Positions 10,710-20,537 of a stretch of DNA of 64,000 nt are shown here, in pieces (the stretch's first letter is position 1; each line of letters starts with the position of its first letter). The stretch is from contig NZ_CATMFB010000019.1 in assembly GCF_950066645.1 (NCBI RefSeq), positions 1 through 64,000 of the forward strand, given 5' to 3'. This DNA is from an uncultured Thalassolituus sp. Its GTDB lineage: Bacteria; Pseudomonadota; Gammaproteobacteria; Pseudomonadales; Oceanobacteraceae. The notes under the pieces were generated by a model. It was given only the letters and a program-made list of their open reading frames with translations, ran no database searches and was not told the DNA's origin. The position numbers were made by a program, and so were the translations under genes.

Positions 10710-10737
10710 AGATGCGGCCAATTTAGTAATTTTCAAC
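10710..10737 (-). promoter_or_regulatory. Probable sigma32 (heat-shock) promoter of clpB
   Basis: On the minus strand GTTGAAA (10731-10737) is followed by 13 bases and CCGCATCT (10710-10717). This closely fits the sigma32 consensus CTTGAAA-N13-15-CCCCATNT. It ends 43 bases before the clpB ATG, an appropriate distance. Confidence 0.7.
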
Positions 10738-10778
10738 TACCCAAGCATTAACTTTAAAATATCTCAATAACGCCCGAT

Positions 10779-10809
10779 TTGATGCAGCGCATGAAACTGC
10801 GCGTATAAT
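10779..10809 (+). promoter_or_regulatory. Candidate promoter of the EamA transporter gene
   Basis: A perfect TATAAT -10 box (10804-10809) in the context GCGTATAATGCC lies 62 bases before the transporter ATG. The best -35, TTGATG (10779-10784), has a long 19-base spacer. The -10 box is convincing; the -35 is not. Confidence 0.45.
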
Positions 10810-10871
10810 GCCGCCCTGTTCCGGTATATGGAGCCGGTTTTTCAGTCCTCAAGGTTTTCCGGAGTCTTTTC

Positions 10872-11738
10872 ATGCAGTCTGACCTCAGACTCGGCGCTTT
10901 TTACCTTCTGCTCGGTGAAGCTCTGCTGGCCATTATGGGAGGACTCATTAAATACCTCTCCGACACCCTCTCAACAGAACAGATCGTCTTCTTCCGCAAT
11001 GCTGCGGGACTGCTCATCCTGATGCCGGTGATACTTACCCAGGGCAGCAAACTGCTGAAAACCTCTGTCTGGCACTGGCACCTGATGCGAGGATTAGTAG
11101 GCGTCAGTGCTATGTACTGTTATTTCTGGGCACTCGGGCATATGCCCCTGACTGAGGCCTTTCTGGTAAAGCTTTCCAGCCCATTTTTCATGCCGCTGAT
11201 CGGTCTTCTCTGGCTGGGTGAACGCGCTGGAAAATATAGCATTCTGGCAGTATTTGTAGGATTTGCAGGCGTAGCCTGCATTCTCAGGCCTGACGACAGC
11301 GCCTTTACCTTTATAGCTCTGATCGCACTGCTGGGGGCTTTCCTGGCAGCGCTTGCAAAAGTCACCATCCGCCGCATGTCGGCAACCGAAAGCAGCCAGA
11401 CAATTGTCTTCTACTTTGGCGTGATCGCGGCAGTAGTCAGTCTGCCGGGCGCCGCTTTGACGTGGCAACCGGTTGAATACGAACTGTGGGGCTGGATCCT
11501 TCTTCTTGGGCTGGTCGCAACGCTGGGCCAGCTGGCGCTGACCAAAGCATACCGGATAGCCCCCACCGGGAAGGTCGGGGTGTATGCCTACAGTGCGGTA
11601 CTCTACGGTGCTCTGATGGGCTGGATCATATGGGCTGAAATCCCAGCCTGGACAACCTGGGCTGGTGCCGCGCTTATCGTTTCTGCCGGCCTGATCAACT
11701 TGTGGCAACCTCAGAAAACAAAAGCACAGTCCGAGTAA
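10872..11738 (+). CDS. EamA/RhaT-family (drug/metabolite transporter) membrane permease
   Basis: The 288-residue protein has about ten hydrophobic helices in two EamA halves. The first half begins GAFYLLLGEALLAIMGGLIK and the second covers ALIALLGAFLAALAKVTI. A glycine-rich GLVATLGQLALTKAYRIAP loop and the end GAALIVSAGLINLW are typical of the DMT superfamily. It is an inner-membrane exporter or importer of an unidentified small metabolite; no residue identifies the substrate. A LysR gene follows 73 bases downstream on the same strand and could be its regulator, but that is inference only. Confidence 0.88.
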   Translation: MQSDLRLGAFYLLLGEALLAIMGGLIKYLSDTLSTEQIVFFRNAAGLLILMPVILTQGSKLLKTSVWHWHLMRGLVGVSAMYCYFWALGHMPLTEAFLVKLSSPFFMPLIGLLWLGERAGKYSILAVFVGFAGVACILRPDDSAFTFIALIALLGAFLAALAKVTIRRMSATESSQTIVFYFGVIAAVVSLPGAALTWQPVEYELWGWILLLGLVATLGQLALTKAYRIAPTGKVGVYAYSAVLYGALMGWIIWAEIPAWTTWAGAALIVSAGLINLWQPQKTKAQSE

Positions 11739-11811
11739 AACCGGTTTATTATTGCCCAATAGTTAATTATTCTCTTTCAGATAGCATCTTTTTGTCGGAG
11801 AGGTTAATACT

Positions 11812-12708
11812 ATGTCCCGTATTGATCCATTGCAGACCTTTGTTGCCGTTGTCCGCGCCCGTAACTTTTCAACGGCGGCGGAATCACTCGGCGTAACGCC
11901 TTCGGCCGTCAGCAAACAGATCAGCGCACTGGAAGAGCGCCTCGGGGTACGGCTACTTAACCGAACAACCCGCTCAGTGAGTCCGACAGAAGCCGGGCAG
12001 ATGTTCTATCAGCACAGCGAAAATATCCTGGATTCAATCACCGAAGCTGAAAAGCTGGTCACCGACTTTGACGACACCCCTAAGGGCAGGCTCCGTATTA
12101 CTGCCATGTCTAATTTTGGTCGGCGTGAACTGGCGCGGGTATTCAATGACTTCTCTGACAAATACCCGGATGTCAGTTTCGATCTGCACATTTCAGACCG
12201 CCCACTCGACATTGTTAAAGAAGGGTATGATTTTGCCCTGCGTATAGGTTCGCTTGAAGATTCCCGCCTGATAGCCAAACCCGTCGCGGAGCAACGGATC
12301 GTCATCTGTGCGTCGCCTGCGTATCTTCAGAAATGGGGAACACCGGCCTGTCTTGAGGATATGCTAAAACATCGCATCCTGGTGGTCGCCAACGCGGAAT
12401 ATGCACGCCTGAACTGGCTGCGTCAGTTTGAGAAAGAGAATAACTTCAGCCTCGCCAATATTGAGCGCAAGCTGACGGTAAATGATATCGATCTGATATA
12501 CGAAGCGTGCCTGGCAGGCATGGGCATTACCGCCCTACCTACCTATATTGCAGAGAAACACCTGAAGAACGGTGAGCTGGTACGCTTGTTTGCAGAGATG
12601 GAAATCCCGGTGCGCACCATCAAAGTCGTTTTCCCGCAGAATCGTTATCTGGCCAACAAGAGCCGGGCATTTCTCGATTTTATTACGGAGTATTTCAGCA
12701 ACGCCTGA
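11812..12708 (+). CDS. LysR-family transcriptional regulator
   Basis: The 298-residue protein has the N-terminal winged helix-turn-helix of LysR regulators (FVAVVRARNFSTAAESLG, then TPSAVSKQISALEERLG). A periplasmic-binding-protein-like effector domain from about residue 90 follows, containing DFALRIGSLEDSRLIAKP. The effector domain looks like the CrgA/AaeR-type group, but the ligand is unknown. GGAGAGG precedes the ATG. Its stop abuts the stop of the convergent thioesterase gene with no spacer. Likely targets are its neighbours, by analogy only. Confidence 0.93.
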   Translation: MSRIDPLQTFVAVVRARNFSTAAESLGVTPSAVSKQISALEERLGVRLLNRTTRSVSPTEAGQMFYQHSENILDSITEAEKLVTDFDDTPKGRLRITAMSNFGRRELARVFNDFSDKYPDVSFDLHISDRPLDIVKEGYDFALRIGSLEDSRLIAKPVAEQRIVICASPAYLQKWGTPACLEDMLKHRILVVANAEYARLNWLRQFEKENNFSLANIERKLTVNDIDLIYEACLAGMGITALPTYIAEKHLKNGELVRLFAEMEIPVRTIKVVFPQNRYLANKSRAFLDFITEYFSNA

Positions 12709-13155
12709 TCATTCTGTCACTGGCGTTGTATCTGGAGCACAGCGTTCGTAAAACACAGGAGGAACGCGGGAAATACGGCGTTCATCGTAGTCAAAGAACA
12801 CAATTCCTGTTTTTGCTTTGGCAACGACCTTGTCCTGGCTCTCGTTCACCACCATATAGATAAAGTCACAGCCGTATTTGTTGAAATCTGTCACGCCCAC
12901 TCTGAACGTCAGCTTGTCACCGACAAACGATTCAGCGACAAAGCTGACGACGATATCCGTCACCATCAGGCCGACACCACCGATATTGAATTCACTGAAC
13001 TCGTGAGAATGCAGGTAGCGCAGACGAGCTTCGTGCAGGAGAGAAATCATCCGGTCGTTGCCGAGATGGTTACCATAGTTGATATCAGAGACACGCACAG
13101 TGAGGTGGGTGGTGAAACTGAAAACGTCTGGTAAATCGAGCTGAACACGTGCCAC
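12709..13155 (-). CDS. Hotdog-fold acyl-CoA thioesterase-like protein
   Basis: The 148-residue protein has a 4HBT/FadM-like hotdog pattern: VRVSDINYGNHLGNDRMISLLHEARLRYL at the N terminus, a central beta strand (MVTDIVVSFVAESFVGDKL) and a C-terminal strand (AKAKTGIVFFDYD). The Asp in SDINYGNH sits where the catalytic Asp lies in relatives. It probably hydrolyses an acyl thioester, but the substrate is unknown. The start is GTG with AGGAG six bases upstream. It is convergent with the LysR gene, stop against stop. Confidence 0.85.
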   Translation of the reverse strand: MARVQLDLPDVFSFTTHLTVRVSDINYGNHLGNDRMISLLHEARLRYLHSHEFSEFNIGGVGLMVTDIVVSFVAESFVGDKLTFRVGVTDFNKYGCDFIYMVVNESQDKVVAKAKTGIVFFDYDERRISRVPPVFYERCAPDTTPVTE

Positions 13156-13383
13156 GGACTACTCCTGATGCAACAAAAACTGGTAAAAAACGACGATTCT
13201 TCACAGTCTGGTGGGAATTAAGTTGGTGTCAGTCGCTCGAATAGGCTCTACTATAGAAACAAGTAACGCCTGCAGAAAGACTGTCAGAGGCCCGGCCTGT
13301 GGCGACTGATCTGATCGGCGGCGGCATGATAGCCACCGCGGTACTGCAATACAAACAGAAAGAACACAGGATCTGGTAAAGCT

Positions 13384-15507
13384 ATGATTACATCCGGCAT
13401 GAGCCGTCCGCGCTCACTTATCCTGGGATTGTGCGCTCTGATTTCCTTCGGAGCGTCCGCCAGCATCCCTGAGATTGAACCCGGCACCCCCTTTACCCCG
13501 CTCGAACCGACCAGGGAAGAATCGATTACAACCCAGCAGATCATGAGCAACCTGCTGCGCGGTCACTACGAGCGCAAACGTCTCGACGATCGCTTGTCGG
13601 AGCAGGTACTGGATACGCTTCTGGACGACATAGACAGCACCCGGAGTTACCTCCTTGCCAGTGATGTGAAAGGCTTCGAACGTTACCGTACCTCACTGGA
13701 TGAAGCACTGAGCCGCGGCAACATGGAGCCCGCGTTTGTCATCTACAACCGCTTTCAACAGCGCGTCAGTGAGCGCCTGTCGTTCCTGCTCTCTGAACTG
13801 AAGAGCAACGCCAAAGACTACCGCTACGATGATACCGAAACGCTTGAACTCGACCGCGAAGAGGCGCCCTGGGCGACCACCTCTGCCGAACTCGACGATC
13901 TCTGGCGTAAGCGTCTGAAAAACTCCATTCTGAACCTGCGTCTTGCGGGTAAAGACGACAAGGCAATCATCGAACTTCTGACCAAACGCTACCAGAATCA
14001 GCTCAACCGGGTACATCAGAGCAAACCCGTCGACGCCTATCAGACCTTTATGAATGCGGTCACACAGACATTTGACCCGCATACTCAGTATTTTTCGCCG
14101 CGCAATTCAGAGAATTTCAATATCAATATGAGCCTGTCCCTTCAGGGGATTGGCGCAGTGCTGCAGACCGAAGACGAGCATACAAAAGTTGTTCGCCTGG
14201 TACCCGGCGGCCCTGCAGCGAAAGCCGCTAATCTTGAGCCTGAGGACAAAATCATTGGCGTTGCTCAGGGCAAAGAAGAGATGGTCGACGTCATCGGCTG
14301 GCGTCTCGACGAAGTTGTTGATCTGATTCGAGGGCCAAAAAGCTCGACGGTCCGCCTCGAGATCATCCCTTCTTCTGGCGCAACCAGCGACAGTAAGATC
14401 ATCTCTATCGTGCGTGATGAAGTGAAACTCGAGGAACAGTCAGCCCAGAAAGAAGTGATTGAGCTGAAAGATGGCGACAGCACACGACGCCTGGGCGTCA
14501 TCGACATCCCTACGTTTTACATCGATTTTCAGGGACGCATGGAAAATCTTCCGGATTACCGCAGCACAACGCGGGACGTCCGCCGCCTGATCGAAGAACT
14601 GAAAGAAGACAACATCGACGGCCTGATCATTGACCTGCGCAGCAATGGTGGCGGCTCGCTCGAAGAGGCTATTTCACTTACCGGACTGTTTATACCTACC
14701 GGACCAGTGGTGCAGGTGCGCGGTGCCCGCGGTAATGTCGAGGTACTGCAGGATCAGGATCCGGAAGTCCTCTATGACGGCCCTCTCACGGTTCTGGTAA
14801 ACCGTCTCAGTGCGTCGGCTTCTGAGATCTTCGCAGGTGCGATTCAGGACTACGGCCGCGGCCTGATACTTGGTGGTCAGACCTTTGGGAAGGGCACAGT
14901 GCAATCGCTACGGCCTCTGACGGAAGGACAGCTGAAAATCACTCAGGCCAAGTTCTATCGCGTCTCCGGCGAAAGTACACAACATCAGGGCGTCATCCCG
15001 GATATTCTCTTCCCGTCGCTGTTCGACAAAGACAAAATCGGTGAAAGTGCCCTCTCACAGGCGCTGCCATGGGACACTATCCGTCCGGCCAAAGAGCTCA
15101 GAATGAACCCGGTTACTGGCCTGCTGCCGAATCTGCGTGAACGCCACGAGAACCGGATCCAGGACAATCCAGACTTTATCTTTATGCGCGAGCAGAAAGA
15201 CCTGGTATCAGAGATGCGTGATAAGACTGAAGTTTCACTGAATGAAGCTGTTCGCCGCAAAGAGCGGGAAGCTAACGACGAGAAACGCCTGGGCCTGGAG
15301 AATAAACGCCGTAAAGCCAAGGGCCTGCCGCTGCTGGATACCCTCGAACAGACTGCCGAAGAGGTCGATAAAAAAGACGATGAAGCGACTGCCGAAGCCG
15401 CAAAGCAGGACAAGGAAGAGGCTGACGCTATGCTTGAAGAGGCGGGCTTTATCCTTCTGGATTATATGAAGCTTGCATCGCCAGGACTGACCGCTCAGAG
15501 AAACTGA
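13384..15507 (+). CDS. prc: Tail-specific carboxy-terminal processing protease Prc (S41A)
   Basis: Prc cleaves periplasmic proteins with nonpolar C termini and processes envelope substrates. The 707-residue protein has a signal peptide (LILGLCALISFGASA), an N-terminal helical domain, a PDZ domain (about 245-330) and the S41 catalytic core. The core shows IDLRSNGGGSLEEA, the nucleophile region NRLSASASEIF and the general-base Lys in GGQTFGKGTVQ, so the Ser-Lys dyad is intact. A charged C-terminal DUF3340-type region follows. The length matches long gammaproteobacterial Prc (about 680-700). A stop-spanning hairpin at 15493-15516 probably ends it. Confidence 0.96.
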   Translation: MITSGMSRPRSLILGLCALISFGASASIPEIEPGTPFTPLEPTREESITTQQIMSNLLRGHYERKRLDDRLSEQVLDTLLDDIDSTRSYLLASDVKGFERYRTSLDEALSRGNMEPAFVIYNRFQQRVSERLSFLLSELKSNAKDYRYDDTETLELDREEAPWATTSAELDDLWRKRLKNSILNLRLAGKDDKAIIELLTKRYQNQLNRVHQSKPVDAYQTFMNAVTQTFDPHTQYFSPRNSENFNINMSLSLQGIGAVLQTEDEHTKVVRLVPGGPAAKAANLEPEDKIIGVAQGKEEMVDVIGWRLDEVVDLIRGPKSSTVRLEIIPSSGATSDSKIISIVRDEVKLEEQSAQKEVIELKDGDSTRRLGVIDIPTFYIDFQGRMENLPDYRSTTRDVRRLIEELKEDNIDGLIIDLRSNGGGSLEEAISLTGLFIPTGPVVQVRGARGNVEVLQDQDPEVLYDGPLTVLVNRLSASASEIFAGAIQDYGRGLILGGQTFGKGTVQSLRPLTEGQLKITQAKFYRVSGESTQHQGVIPDILFPSLFDKDKIGESALSQALPWDTIRPAKELRMNPVTGLLPNLRERHENRIQDNPDFIFMREQKDLVSEMRDKTEVSLNEAVRRKEREANDEKRLGLENKRRKAKGLPLLDTLEQTAEEVDKKDDEATAEAAKQDKEEADAMLEEAGFILLDYMKLASPGLTAQRN

Positions 15508-15516
15508 TCTCTGAGC
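15493..15516. terminator. Hairpin spanning the prc stop, between convergent prc and hda
   Basis: GCTCAGAGA (15493-15501) pairs perfectly with TCTCTGAGC (15508-15516); the six-base loop contains the prc stop codon. It is followed on the plus strand by CTTCTGCTT, a weak pyrimidine tract. Symmetry suggests it could work for both genes, but without a true U-tract this is uncertain. Confidence 0.45.
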
Positions 15517-15523
15517 CTTCTGC

Positions 15524-16240
15524 TTACCATCCCATTTCAGCTTTCACGAAGGGGATGGTGAGCTTCCTCTGGGCCCGCAACGAGGCCTGATCTAACTGCT
15601 CCAGTACTTCAAACAAGCCTGCCATATCTCTTGGCCCACGGGTCAGTACAAAACGTGAGACATCATCCGTAAGGTTCAGGCCGCGATGCCGCGCACGCAG
15701 GAGTAGTGCCTGCACTTTCTCTTCGTCTTCTAGGGGCTCGAGCTGATAAACCATGCCCCAACTGAGGCGGGAAGCAAGATCCGGCAGTGTGACCTCCAGA
15801 TGCACCGGCGATTGATCTGCAGCCATAAGAAGGTGACTCTGGTTGTCCCGGATGCGGTTGTAGAGGTGAAACAGGGCCTCCTCCCAATCCTTGTTACCTG
15901 CCACTGCCTGTAAATTATCGAGCGCGACCAAAGGTAACTGATCCATCCCTTCCAGAACCGCCGGACTGTATGAGATCAGCTCATCAAGGGGGAGATAGAT
16001 ACTCTGATGCCCTAAACCATCGGCATAATGGCACGCCGCCTGGAGCAGATGACTGGTTCCTGTACCTTCTGCTCCCCAGAGATAAATAATAGGCTCTCCG
16101 CGGGTCGTCCACTGAGCCTGCAGAGCTTCAACAATCTGCTGGTTTGGTCCGGCAAAGTAATTAGCGAAGCGGGCATCGTCACGGATTACGACGGGCAGTG
16201 TAAGCTGCGCCGAGGGATTGAGATCATGGGAGCCAGACAT
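15524..16240 (-). CDS. hda: DnaA regulatory inactivator Hda
   Basis: Hda is a DnaA-like AAA+ protein that, with the beta clamp, stimulates DnaA-ATP hydrolysis after initiation. The 238-residue product lacks the DnaA DNA-binding domain. Near its N terminus it has a clamp-binding-type segment (NPSAQLTLPV), then the Walker A variant GAEGTGTSHLLQAA and the DnaA-like stretches PLVALDNLQAVAG and LASRLSWGMVYQLEPLEDEEK. ATG 16240 (GGAGG upstream) was preferred to a longer extension; it overlaps the end of the DUF2066 gene by 17 bases. Confidence 0.93.
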   Translation of the reverse strand: MSGSHDLNPSAQLTLPVVIRDDARFANYFAGPNQQIVEALQAQWTTRGEPIIYLWGAEGTGTSHLLQAACHYADGLGHQSIYLPLDELISYSPAVLEGMDQLPLVALDNLQAVAGNKDWEEALFHLYNRIRDNQSHLLMAADQSPVHLEVTLPDLASRLSWGMVYQLEPLEDEEKVQALLLRARHRGLNLTDDVSRFVLTRGPRDMAGLFEVLEQLDQASLRAQRKLTIPFVKAEMGW

Positions 16241-17240
16241 AGCTGTCGGCCTCCTCTGTTTCCTGAAGTTTACGATCCAGCGCCAGGACATCCCATGCCT
16301 GCGCCCAGCTGTTCAGGGTATCTATGCTCAGGGTAATTTCACTCCCCTGCAATGACAGCACTCTGACTCCTCGTATTGCGACATGCTCGCTCAGGTAATC
16401 CAACAATCTGCGGTAGTCGGTGAAGCCATCTACCCCGGCCACCCGGATCACGTGACCGCCGGCCGCGAGCTCCGACGGCAGAGCAACCACAGCATATCGG
16501 TCTGACAGAGTCTCAGCGAGGTGGTCGGCCAACATTGAGACAAGCTCCTCGATACTGGTGGCCGAAAACTGCAGTGGGATATATTCCTCACCGTACTGGC
16601 TATAACCGGCAAAGCTGAGCCCATCACCGATGGAGAGTATCCGCCCAGCCAGGTATCCATCAGCACTGTAACGGACCGCAGCCCGGCTGATATCTTCCTC
16701 AAACAGCCCCCAGAGTCTCACCAGAGGGAGAGCCATTTCGTCATCGAGATCCCAGGCAGGAAACAAGACAGGGACGCCGCGCTCGTTCATTGCCGAGCTG
16801 ACGGCTGTGCCCCACAGTTCATTAGCCAGCGACACAGGGGTGCGTCCCTGACCGCTGTCTTCAACCAGCCAGAGCGCCGTCAGCGGGCGTGAGGCACCCC
16901 AGACGGGAGCGCCAGACTGCCCTAATAACTTCTGGAGAGGTGCGGGCATAAAGCTGACCTCAAGCCTAAGCTCACCGCTGTCCTGCTGACGCTCGTAACG
17001 CAGGCTGCTGATGTAACTTTCTGCGCGCTTCTCGTGATCGGCCAACGGCGCATTGTCCAGAGTTTCGCGAGTTCCGGAGACTTTCACTAACACCTTGTGG
17101 AATGCCGCGGTGACTGCGTCAGCACGACTCTGCGATGTCTGGTCCTGAACCGGGACAGAAACGCGATACAGGTCGCTCACAGTGACGGCCTGGACCGCCA
17201 CACCCCAGATCATAGCCAGGATAAAAAACGTAACTCGCAC
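16224..17240 (-). CDS. DUF2066 domain-containing exported protein
   Basis: The 338-residue protein has an N-terminal signal (MRVTFFILAMIWGVAVQA) and a DUF2066-type body, which includes VTAAFHKVLVKVSGTRETLD and FMPAPLQKLLGQSGAPVWGASRP. In Pseudomonas and relatives this family is found divergent from purM and upstream of hda, exactly as here. The function is unknown; the protein is probably periplasmic. The start is GTG, backed by AAGGA eight bases upstream. Confidence 0.9.
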   Translation of the reverse strand: MRVTFFILAMIWGVAVQAVTVSDLYRVSVPVQDQTSQSRADAVTAAFHKVLVKVSGTRETLDNAPLADHEKRAESYISSLRYERQQDSGELRLEVSFMPAPLQKLLGQSGAPVWGASRPLTALWLVEDSGQGRTPVSLANELWGTAVSSAMNERGVPVLFPAWDLDDEMALPLVRLWGLFEEDISRAAVRYSADGYLAGRILSIGDGLSFAGYSQYGEEYIPLQFSATSIEELVSMLADHLAETLSDRYAVVALPSELAAGGHVIRVAGVDGFTDYRRLLDYLSEHVAIRGVRVLSLQGSEITLSIDTLNSWAQAWDVLALDRKLQETEEADSYVWLP

Positions 17241-17426
17241 TCAGAGAATCCTTAACGCACATGCGGGCGCGTATTGTGCCACGCACGCCTGAAAGTGTTA
17301 ACAGCTGAAAAACCGCGAACCATTACGATTGAAAGGTTTTCGAAACCGTCACATTTGTATGATGCAGGAAGGCGAACAAATCGTTAGAATACGCGCCTTT
17401 CATTGGCCAACCCTGTGACAAGCGGC

Positions 17427-18476
17427 ATGAGCGAACAAAAATCCCTGAGCTATAAAGACGCGGGCGTTGATATCGACGCTGGTAATGCACTCGTAGAACG
17501 AATCAAAGGCGTAGCTAAACGCACGCGCAGGCCTGAAGTGATGGCAGGCCTGGGTGGTTTTGGTGCTCTGTTCGAACTGCCACAGGGATACCGTCAGCCA
17601 GTTCTGGTTTCCGGTACCGACGGTGTTGGCACGAAACTGCGCCTGGCAATGGACCTGAACAAGCATGACACCATTGGTATCGATCTGGTGGCCATGTGTG
17701 TTAACGACCTGGTTGTCGCGGGTGCCGAACCTCTCTTCTTCCTTGATTACTACGCTACTGGCAAGCTCAACGTAGATGTTGCCGCGGCAGTTGTCGACGG
17801 TATTGGAGTTGGCTGTGAGCAGGCTGGAGCCTCTCTGGTGGGTGGTGAAACTGCTGAAATGCCAGGAATGTACGAAGGCGAAGACTACGATCTCGCCGGA
17901 TTCTGCGTTGGCATTGCAGAGAAAGAAGATCTGATTGACGGTTCTAAGGTCAAAGCCGGCGATAAGCTGATCGCGCTGGCATCGTCAGGCCCGCACTCTA
18001 ACGGCTACTCCCTGATCCGTAAGATCATCGAGGTATCCGGCGCTGATCTGACGGCCGATCTCGACGGACAGCCGGTTGCTGATGCCCTGATGGCCCCAAC
18101 GCGCATTTACGTCAAACCTGTGCTGAAGCTGATCAATGCATCTGAAGTACATGCTCTGTCACACATCACGGGTGGTGGCTTCCAGGAAAACATCCCACGT
18201 GTTCTCCCGGAAGACTGTAAAGCCGTCATCGATACTAACAGCTGGCAATGGCCAGAAGTATTTGGCTGGCTTCAGCAGCAGGGCAACGTCGCTACACACG
18301 AAATGTTCCGCACCTTCAACTGCGGTGTGGGCATGATTATCGCGCTGCCGGAAGATAAAACAGATGCTGCCGTTGCACTCCTGAATGCGGAAGGTGAGCA
18401 GTCCTGGATTATCGGTGAAGTACAACCGCGCAACGGCGACGAAGCTCAGGTTGAGTTCACGGGAAGCCGTGCATGA
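17427..18476 (+). CDS. purM: Phosphoribosylformylglycinamidine cyclo-ligase (AIR synthetase) PurM
   Basis: PurM makes aminoimidazole ribotide from FGAM with ATP, the fifth step of purine synthesis. The 349-residue protein starts [20 protein letters not shown]. It carries the family motifs [40 protein letters not shown] and [18 protein letters not shown] 17427 was chosen over an upstream TTG because the N terminus then matches the family. A TAGAAT -10-like box lies at 17385-17390, but no good -35 is visible. It overlaps purN by four bases. Confidence 0.97.
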   Translation: MSEQKSLSYKDAGVDIDAGNALVERIKGVAKRTRRPEVMAGLGGFGALFELPQGYRQPVLVSGTDGVGTKLRLAMDLNKHDTIGIDLVAMCVNDLVVAGAEPLFFLDYYATGKLNVDVAAAVVDGIGVGCEQAGASLVGGETAEMPGMYEGEDYDLAGFCVGIAEKEDLIDGSKVKAGDKLIALASSGPHSNGYSLIRKIIEVSGADLTADLDGQPVADALMAPTRIYVKPVLKLINASEVHALSHITGGGFQENIPRVLPEDCKAVIDTNSWQWPEVFGWLQQQGNVATHEMFRTFNCGVGMIIALPEDKTDAAVALLNAEGEQSWIIGEVQPRNGDEAQVEFTGSRA

Positions 18477-19156
18477 TTGACCAGCAGGCGTCACTTCCGT
18501 CTGAACCGCCAGAAAAAACCCGGATTGTCATTCTGATCTCTGGCAGTGGCTCGAATATGACCGCCATTGCCGATGAGATCAGCCGGGGCTCCATGGATGC
18601 TGAAGTTTCTGCCGTGATCTGTAATGTTCCTGAAGCTGCTGGAATCCAGAAAGCCCGTGACCGCGATCTGGAAACCCAGGTGATCGATCATCGCAACTTC
18701 ACCTCGCGTGAAGAGTTTGATCTCAACCTGATGCGCGCCATTGATGATTACTCGCCTGACCTGATCGTGCTGGCAGGCTTTATGCGTATCCTGACGCCTG
18801 ATTTTGTCCGCCGCTACGAAGGCCGTATGCTGAACATTCACCCTTCTCTCCTGCCAGCCTATCAGGGATTGCACACGCATCAGCGAGCACTTGATGCAGG
18901 AGATCAGAAGCACGGTGTTACTGTTCATTTCGTCACCGAAATTCTCGATGATGGCCCTAATGTAATACAGGCCGTTGTCCCGGTGCTGGATGGTGATGAC
19001 GCGACCAGTCTGCAGAAGCGCGTACAGTTGCAGGAACACATCATATATCCAATCGCTGTAAAATGGTTTGTTGAAGGTCGACTGACCATGGTCGGCAACA
19101 CAGCACTGATGGATGGTCAGCCTCTGCCGGTGACCGGCGTGCAACTTGAAAGCTGA
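18473..19156 (+). CDS. purN: Phosphoribosylglycinamide formyltransferase PurN
   Basis: PurN transfers the formyl group of 10-formyl-THF to GAR. The 227-residue protein has [14 protein letters not shown] near its start (phosphate loop), the catalytic Asn/His region [14 protein letters not shown], and the Asp-bearing [18 protein letters not shown]. An ATGA overlap with purM shows coupling. A short N-terminal extension of about 15 residues precedes the core. Confidence 0.96.
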   Translation: MIDQQASLPSEPPEKTRIVILISGSGSNMTAIADEISRGSMDAEVSAVICNVPEAAGIQKARDRDLETQVIDHRNFTSREEFDLNLMRAIDDYSPDLIVLAGFMRILTPDFVRRYEGRMLNIHPSLLPAYQGLHTHQRALDAGDQKHGVTVHFVTEILDDGPNVIQAVVPVLDGDDATSLQKRVQLQEHIIYPIAVKWFVEGRLTMVGNTALMDGQPLPVTGVQLES

Positions 19157-19192
19157 AAAGTTGTCTGACGGGTCAGACTGCCGGAGATACGG

Positions 19193-19891
19193 ATGCCGAA
19201 GCTTTTACTGACACTGTTATTACTGACACTTCCCTTCTCGCTCCGGGCAGAGCCAGTGCCCGGACTGACGCCATACAGTATCGAATACCACAGCGAGTAC
19301 AGGCTCGGCTGGTTCAGTTTCGATATTGATGCCACCCGACGCCTGAGCCAGGTTGATACCGATCGCTGGGCACTGAATTTCAATGCTGAAGCGAGCGTTG
19401 CCTCACTGCAGGAATACTCCGAATTCACCTATAGGGACGGTACTATTATTCCTTCTGAATACCGCTACCGGGCATCCGGTATGGTGGCTGATGACGACCG
19501 CACTCTGCTCTTCGTTGAGGGGCCAGGAATCGTTAAAGACCTTGAGTCCGGCAACACCATTCAGGGGGAGTGGGAAAAAGGTATTCAGGACAACCTGACC
19601 TATATGCTTCAGGGCAGTCTCTATCTGTCACGGGGCGAAACGGATTTTGTTATTCCTGTATTCGAAACCCGGCGTACAAAAGATAAACGGTTCCGCATAA
19701 TAAAACGCGAAAAAATCCGTGTCCCAGCCGGAGAGTTCGACACCATCAAAATTGAACAGGTCCGCAAGAATAAAGACCGTGAACTGCACGCCTGGTTTGC
19801 GGTACAGCCTGGCTACCCTCTGATCCGGCTCAGTGATAAAAAAGACGGCGATCTGAAGTACCGGATTGAAGCTACCAGCCTGTCATACTGA
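19193..19891 (+). CDS. DUF3108 domain-containing exported protein
   Basis: The 232-residue protein has a clear signal peptide (LLLTLLLLTLPFSLRAEP). The strand-rich DUF3108 body follows, with YSIEYHSEYRLGWFSFDIDA and the C-terminal stretch ELHAWFAVQPGYPLIRLS. The family is periplasmic or envelope-associated and of unknown function. It follows purN with a 36-base gap, a common neighbourhood in Pseudomonas relatives. GGAG lies before the ATG. Confidence 0.9.
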   Translation: MPKLLLTLLLLTLPFSLRAEPVPGLTPYSIEYHSEYRLGWFSFDIDATRRLSQVDTDRWALNFNAEASVASLQEYSEFTYRDGTIIPSEYRYRASGMVADDDRTLLFVEGPGIVKDLESGNTIQGEWEKGIQDNLTYMLQGSLYLSRGETDFVIPVFETRRTKDKRFRIIKREKIRVPAGEFDTIKIEQVRKNKDRELHAWFAVQPGYPLIRLSDKKDGDLKYRIEATSLSY

Positions 19892-19955
19892 CGGATGCTC
19901 CGGTACACTTTGACGCGACAAACACCGCCAACAGGCGCGCAGACGAGGTAACAAC

Positions 19956-20537
19956 ATGCGACTCAGCGATGGGGATATTGAACAGAAAATAGCGGACGGC
20001 AAAATTATCATAGAGCCCGCCCCCGCAGATGACGCCATCGCAGGTATCAGCGTCGACCTCCGCCTTGATCACAGATTTCGTGTATTCAGCAATAATTCAG
20101 TCACCCACCTGGACCTGTCCGGGGATCGCGAGCAGCTCGAGCGTGATATTGACCGTATCATGAGTAAAGAGATCGAGATCGAAGAAGGTAAGGCTCTCTA
20201 TATTCACCCAGGTGAACTGATCCTTGGCGCAACGATGGAGTCTGTGACGATTCCGGATGATCTCGTTGGCTGGCTCGACGGACGTAGCTCCCTTGCTCGC
20301 CTCGGCCTTATGGTTCACGTTACGGCCGGAAGAATCGATCCCGGCTGGCAGGGACAGATCGTGCTCGAGTTCTTTAATAACGGCAAACTTCCGTTGGCCC
20401 TGCGCCCGGGCATGGTGATCTGTGCTATGTCATTTGAAACGTTGAGCAACCCGGCAAAACGCCCTTACAACAAACGGGAAAATGCAAAGTACCGAGACCA
20501 GAAGGGTGCGGTTTTTTCACGGATTTCGAAGGACTGA
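19956..20537 (+). CDS. dcd: dCTP deaminase
   Basis: Dcd converts dCTP to dUTP, feeding dTMP synthesis. The 193-residue protein begins [17 protein letters not shown] and has the trimeric dUTPase-like motifs [20 protein letters not shown] and [13 protein letters not shown]. Length equals the E. coli enzyme. GAGGT precedes the ATG. A hairpin surrounds its stop codon. Confidence 0.97.
   Translation: MRLSDGDIEQKIADGKIIIEPAPADDAIAGISVDLRLDHRFRVFSNNSVTHLDLSGDREQLERDIDRIMSKEIEIEEGKALYIHPGELILGATMESVTIPDDLVGWLDGRSSLARLGLMVHVTAGRIDPGWQGQIVLEFFNNGKLPLALRPGMVICAMSFETLSNPAKRPYNKRENAKYRDQKGAVFSRISKD

Noticed and set aside
11094-11759. Long frame on the minus strand across the EamA transporter gene
   Set aside because: It is rich in Gln, Arg, Pro and Cys with no domain, while the opposite strand is a clear permease.
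13299-13379. A 26-codon frame (GTG start) just before prc
   Set aside because: It has a stop and a plausible hydrophobic run, but no ribosome site, no start clearly favoured, and no known homologue. The bases also carry the prc leader. Too weak to annotate.
7618-15507. Functional pairing of the PrcB-like lipoprotein with Prc
   Set aside because: The PrcB name comes from a different protease complex, not from tail-specific protease Prc; the genes are 5 kb apart with others between.
17321-17400. PurR operator before purM
   Set aside because: Only a loose resemblance (GAAAGGTTTTCG) to the palindromic PurR box; more mismatches than acceptable.
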